Position numbers and translations under genes: made by a program | Shown: one piece after another, positions 45,838 through 50,633 of the stretch | How positions within the stretch are numbered: position 1 is the first letter of the stretch | How the letters are laid out: the number at the start of each line of letters is the position of its first letter | Notes under the pieces: model-generated | The model's input: the letters and a program-made list of their open reading frames with translations, nothing else | What the model was told of the DNA's origin: nothing | The model's database searches: none | From: Heterotrichella gracilis | Taxonomy: Eukaryota > Sar > Xanthophyceae > Tribonematales > Xanthonemataceae | NCBI GenBank assembly: GCA_032358255.1 | Contig: JAULBX010026252.1 | Location: 1-50,633 of the forward strand | Direction: 5' to 3' | DNA: 50,633 nt

Positions 45838-46415
45838 AAGGTGTTGCTGGTCACGCGGCTGCCCTTGGCGCTGTAGAAGCCTATGCCGGCGCCTGGGGCA
45901 AGGTGGGAAAATCGGATAAAGCAGGGCGAACAGGAAGGCTTGGTATCAGGATGAGGCATGCACGTGACCGCAAAGCATCGCACAGGCAGGTGTACACCTT
46001 CTTCCCCTATGTACAGTGCAAGCAGGGACCACAACGTCTCAAATCTGCAGAACGTCTTGCACTTTGATCCTAAAAAGGGCTGGAGAGGTTGTGGGTCCTA
46101 GGGTGTGGGTCCATGCACATGCACTAATTGAATGTATTGCTGGTCATGCGGCTGCCCTTGGTGCTGTAGAAGCCGATGCCGGCGCCTGAGGCAAAGGGAG
46201 AAATCTCATATTAGCCAGGGGAAGCGGGGAGACCGGTGCGTCAGTACACGTATAGGTACCCACACATCACAAAGCCTCAGATCAGATTATACAGAAAGGT
46301 TGCACTTTGACCCTGAAAGGCTGTAGGTTGTGGGTTGTAGCTTGTGGGTGCATGCACATGCACCAAATTGAATGTGGTGCTAGTCATACGGCTGGTCTTG
46401 GTGCTATAAAAGATA
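45838..46415. repeat. three ~250-bp units copying a beta-helix exon start
   Basis: The exon 45666-45892 acceptor side (GTTGCTGGTCACGCGGCTGCCCTTGG..CTGTAGAAGCC) recurs at about 46134-46190 and 46374-46412. Flanking intron (CTTGCACTTTGA.CCT, TTGTGGG, GTGCATGCACATGCAC) is repeated too at about 46050-46125 and 46292-46365. Confidence 0.9.
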
Positions 46416-49002
46416 AGAAGGCAAGATACTGGCGCCAGTAGCGATGTAAAACGATCACTGTGTTTATTTCTACCTCATCTCCACTACGGAGATATCCAAT
46501 CCTTAATTAGAATGCTTTGATGAAAGGGGTGGTTTTCTTGCTACCAGGGCGGCTGTAGGGCCAAGCCAACTCCACATCCATATAGGGTTTCAACCCTACA
46601 CCCTAGCTGCAGTTCTGGAGAGCTACATCAGATTTGGCTCACCTGGCCCATTGACCACCACATTCTTGGTGATGGTGTTGTCCCGATTGTCATGCCACGC
46701 AGGGTCAAACCTCCTGGCAAAGTTGGGGTCCCACCCATCCAAACTCGTCCCATCGGACCCCACCAATATGCCCCGGTCCCCGTAGTTCTTGATGTAGTTG
46801 CCTTGGATCAGGGTTTTGGCTGCCCCGCCACTCAGCACGATGCCTGTGCCGCCGACATCGTGGATATAGTTATCCTTTATGGTGAGGTAGTTCCCATTGC
46901 GCACATCGATGCCGTTGGCGCCCACGGGGCCGATCTCCACCCGCAGCGTGATCAACATGGCAATGAATGTGCTGAGCTTGATGCCGTGGCTGCCGCACCC
47001 TGTAAGTTTCATATCCTGGAGATAGCTGTAGGACCTGCGCAAAGGGAGGGGAGCGTGGCCTCAGGGAGCATTTCTTCACGTCATATATGATACGCTTTCA
47101 TTGTGAGGGTATTGATGGTTGAAGTGCTTATCAATTGTATGCATCAGGCCTTACTTTCCTTGTCAGCAATTTGCTTCTCCCACCTTGTGTGCCTCAGAGA
47201 AGTGAGAAGTTGTGCTTGTTGTGAATTCAGCCTGAGATTGGTGCACCCAAATGGAATATCACATGATTTTATAGAATGCAACCAAACACGTGTATCAAGC
47301 TTGCCACCACAGTTCCCACCCTGCCGCCCACTCACTGGTAGCCCGTGACGTTCTTGATTTTCACATACGCATCCCAGTAGTAGCCACCGCCGCTGCCATG
47401 CCCAGAATCCACTTGCACGCACGGGCCAGGGCTCCCCTTCATCTCAATGTTTATGTTCGAAACATTGAAATGTGCCGCACCCCCATACGCCCCGTCGTCG
47501 GTCCCCAGGCAGGACCCCCCGGTCCCCAGGTTGGTGCAGGTGAGGTCCCTGGGATGCGGTGGCTGGGTCTGTGGTGATTGTGACGTTGGCGCTGGAGATG
47601 ATCACAGGGCCAGGGTGGGACTGGCCACCCTTGAGCAGGATCCTGCAAATCAAAAGTGGGTTTGCATCAAGTTTTAAACACAATGCAGAAAAGCTTGCTT
47701 GAAACTGGTGTTGATGTCACTGCTGCAGAGTCTGCGGTATTTATAAATCTAAAACCCAGATTTACTACAAAACCTATCAATATATAATATTCTTTTTGTT
47801 TTACCTGTCGCACGCCCGCACATTCTTGGCCACAATAGTTAGCGCCCGCTGCAGCGTCTTCACCGAACCAGTGGGGATCCCAAACGCGGCAGGGATTGGA
47901 GAGTTGTCATCCCCATTCAATGCATCCACCATGATTGTCCCACAGGGCTGCTGGTACAGGCCGTAGATGTCAAAGCCAAACCTGTCATCAGTGGTGGCGA
48001 CCGAGGGCAGACCGTCACCTGTGTACTCTGCACGACCTGCAGGCAATTCATGTCTAAATGCATGTTCTTTTGAATTGTTACTAAGATGACATTTGCGATA
48101 CAGATGCACAGTTATGCTGTCAAGCTCCTTCCAAAACTCGTGCAAAGGTTGGCGGTTCAAATTGCTGATGACATTTATCATACACCTTCTCAGAAGATAC
48201 GTATACTGCATGGGTTTGGTTTCAGAATTATTGCAGTTGCCACAATTAAGGTTGTGATGACACTGGCGCAAATAAGGCTCATCTGCTGCACCATGCAACA
48301 AACACCAGTTCAACCTCACCTGAAAACGCAGACGGAATGGGGGGGATCTTCTTACCACCCCCGCTACTGCTGCGAGCCCCCACATCTGCCTTCCTTGCCC
48401 CACCATCAAAATCATCCTTCACCGAGCTGACCCCCACTGCCCCACCCACGGCCACCCCACAAATTGGTCGAAACTGCGCGTTCAGCTGGGTATCCCCCTC
48501 CATGCTGCCAGGTTCGCAGGAAGCGCCGATGTCCCGGCAGTGGGATTTCCATCCCGTGGCATTTCCGGCAAATGTGGACCCCCTGCGCCCGTCCTCAAGC
48601 ATGGCCCCAGCCCCGTACTTGAAAACGGGGCCTGCAACCCCCTTGGCATCAAAATAAGTATTGTTTGACATGATCAGGCTGCTGGAGGGGTCCCAGCCAT
48701 CGGCTGCAAGGGGTGGAAGAAAGTCATTAAAGTGCTAGGTTTGAGTCAACTTTTGACAATGTTGTTTTGGAGATTAACTTTCAAGTGCATAGTGCACTAC
48801 AATAAATAATAACAAAACCTAAATTAAATGAACTACCATTTTAATTACTTTACCGATAAAAACAGTTGACTACATATACAGGATCTACCTACTGCGCCAC
48901 GCACCCCGTATCTGGAAGAGCGGCATGTCCAGGGAGGTGTTCGACTTTGCCAGGATGTTGTTTCTGATGTCCGCGTCAGCAGGGCTGGTGCTGCCCACAC
49001 CC

Positions 49003-49256
49003 GGGTGCGCCACTGGCTGCATCAGTATGGCGCTCTGGCCGCCCTCTTGCACCGCCCACAGGGTATTGTAGTACACCTAGGGTGGTGGAAAATAGAAACT
49101 TTAAATGAGTATGTAGGTCCGCATGGAAACACCTGATAAGAAAGTACATATATAGGTGCAGGGATTGTAACTCAGGTATTGGGGCACTACTGGCTGCATC
49201 AGGATTGCGCTCTGGCCGCCCTCTTGGACAGCCCACAGGGTGTTGTAGTACACCTG
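49003..49256. repeat. copy of beta-helix exon start (VYYNTLWAVQEGGQ)
   Basis: About 73 bp at the start of exon 48905-49076 recurs at about 49184-49256 with its own AG acceptor, coding the same peptide through SAILMQP before diverging. Confidence 0.92.
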
Positions 49257-49704
49257 GGAAGGTAAAGAGGAAATATTATATCATCTTGCAAGATGCTTAT
49301 CGAACAGTCTCATTCAGGGAGCCTACCCGGGCTATAAAACTGTTGCAAGTCACTCCTCTTACTCATTAATCCGTGGATAGATGAATGAGAAATGTAAATA
49401 TAGGGTTGGCAACTTTCAAAGTCATAGTCTGCATAGCAAAATAATAGTGCTTATGCGCAACAACTAGCATTTTTCCCGAGCTGCCACTTCTGTTTACATT
49501 ATATCATTTTGTGCATACCTTAGTGCCTTTGGCCCCCACGACATTCACCCCCGCATAGTACACATTGGCGATGATATTGTTCTGGATGGTGGTGTTGATG
49601 GCCTCATAGGCACTGGGGTTGGCGGAGCGATCAAACACATCCCTCGCTGACTGCCCCCCCACTGAGATGCCGATTGTTGCACCAGCAACCATATTTCGTT
49701 GGAT

Positions 49705-49975
49705 GATCCAGCCGCGCCCGCCACCCGCAATAGCAAACGATGCATTTGGGCACAAGATGACATTAAGCCCCTGTGTACATGCTTGGCGCGGTGCATTGAT
49801 AGGAATAAGCACTGGATGTTTGTCTTGATTGTAATAACTTATACATAATTACACAAATATGAAGGGTAAACATGTAACGCTGGATGAGCAACTTGCGCCC
49901 GCCACCCGCAATGGTAATCGCTGCATTTGGCCACAAGACATCAGTCAGCCTCTGTGTACATGCATGGTGGGGCAT
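49705..49975. repeat. copy of first visible beta-helix exon start
   Basis: CGCCCGCCACCCGCAAT...GC.GCATTTGG.CACAAGA through CCTGTGTACATGC at 49706-49788 is echoed at about 49896-49968. Confidence 0.85.
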
Positions 49976-50633
49976 GGGCAAAACAACATAGATTTTTGTG
50001 TAATTTTAATATGGATTCTACATCTAAATATACAGGATGAATTTGCGCAGGGTTTTTCTCCCACCGACAGTGTCCAAAACGCACAGCAGCAGTGTCGTGA
50101 CGGCAGCGACAGTAGCCGAGCTGTACGCCACGACTCGGGGCCGGAGAGTGTTTGCCCCCCCCATGGCTCAGCCGAATGAGGCTGCGTGTCCCTATTAGGG
50201 CCCTACATCGATGTGTTGAATTCGAAAGGGGCCGCGGGGGCAGCGCTGACCAGCTGCAGCGTTTGGCGGCACGGAAGTTGGGAGGCACCAAGGAAGGAAG
50301 GAAGGATCAAAAGGCGAATGGAGGTCGAGGCCGATCGACGCACCTGCCGTATCACATCTCCCCAACCACGTCATCTGCCCAACCCCCCCGTCTCCCGCCC
50401 CCTTCCCCCTTGCAACTGCCTGGTTTTCAACTCTTCCTTTCATCATGCTGCCTTTTGGTGCCCAGCGCATGCAGATGCACGCAAGGATACAGGTAACAGA
50501 ATCCTTAAGGGGTAGATAAGCACACACCCTATATGGTGGCCCTGAACTTTGCGACAGGATAAAATGGGGAGCACGAAAGTGCGGTAAGCGGCACGACTGG
50601 TTGGCCACCATCTGCCACACTGGAAACAGTGTC
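49771..50633. other. right edge without recognised gene
   Basis: Contains the copy at 49896-49968 but no supported exon. The missing 5' exons of the beta-helix gene (minus strand) may lie here or beyond the edge. Confidence 0.4.

Larger units (their letters stand above)
43532..49770 (-). pseudogene. tandem parallel beta-helix protein with C-terminal domain; frame breaks
   Basis: Exons high to low: 49519-49770, 48905-49076, 48320-48703, 47805-48036, 47336-47642, 46643-47034, 45666-45892, 44481-45385, 43532-43845; the 5' end is missing. Two right-handed beta-helix blocks: exons to 48320 (NTTIQNNIIANVYYAGVNVV, IRNNILAKS), then a new block starting VDALNGDDNS...LQRALTIV and continuing NGIDVRNGNYLTIKDNYI and GNYIKNYGDRGILV, a pectin-lyase-like surface-protein fold. 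The C-terminal region (FPSNNPIHKDLTNLPVHP, GDRHMVVFDNATCLSYELY, ATSADAAGLSLYAA, CTALKKYGGIFADIGGPWF) matches a family of uncharacterised secreted proteins I know from bacteria, fungi and plants. Defects: one-base frame changes near 47558, 45070 and 44546, and an in-frame TAA at about 44969. Alternatively these are sequence errors. Confidence 0.7.

Overview
This is nuclear DNA from a photosynthetic eukaryote, most likely a green alga. Protein-coding genes are split into many short GC-rich exons with GT-AG introns (donors mostly GTGAG, GTGCG or GTAAG; acceptors mostly TGCAG or CACAG). Introns carry short plant-type telomere repeats (CCCTAAA). The gene set includes an ALB3 thylakoid insertase, a PTST-type starch-binding protein with a chloroplast transit peptide and a probable plastid thioredoxin. 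An inward-rectifier K+ channel, a family I believe is absent from land plants, points to an alga, perhaps of prasinophyte type. The species is inference.

Layout. 1-0.15 kb: remnant of a LINE reverse transcriptase at the left edge. 0.9-5.5 kb (-): PTST-like CBM48 protein. 7.5-9.8 kb (-): thioredoxin. 11.2-14.2 kb (-): helical protein I do not recognise. 15.6-21.2 kb (+): SLC35F6-like transporter; its introns hold a 134-bp foldback, a second hairpin and a piggyBac-like non-autonomous element. 23.6-30.6 kb (+): Kir channel with two successive cytoplasmic domains. 32.0-37.3 kb (+): ALB3/OXA1/YidC insertase. 39.2-40.9 kb (-): DUF3429/TMEM69-like membrane protein. 43.0-49.8 kb (-): tandem parallel beta-helix gene with frame breaks, plus an orphan beta-helix exon. 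For four genes (PTST, SLC35F6, Kir, ALB3) all exon phases were reconciled into one open frame; the Kir and ALB3 start codons are still a choice among candidates.

There is no operon logic. ALB3 (thylakoid membrane protein insertion), PTST (starch granule initiation) and thioredoxin (plastid redox) share only a plastid theme.

The two strongest observations are: (1) the Kir polypeptide carries a complete second Kir-type cytoplasmic domain after the first; (2) across nearly every gene, introns contain decayed local copies of the edge of the neighbouring exon, usually including the splice site, as if exon/intron junctions were repeatedly tandem-duplicated. Several perfect or near-perfect hairpins are scattered through introns and spacers.
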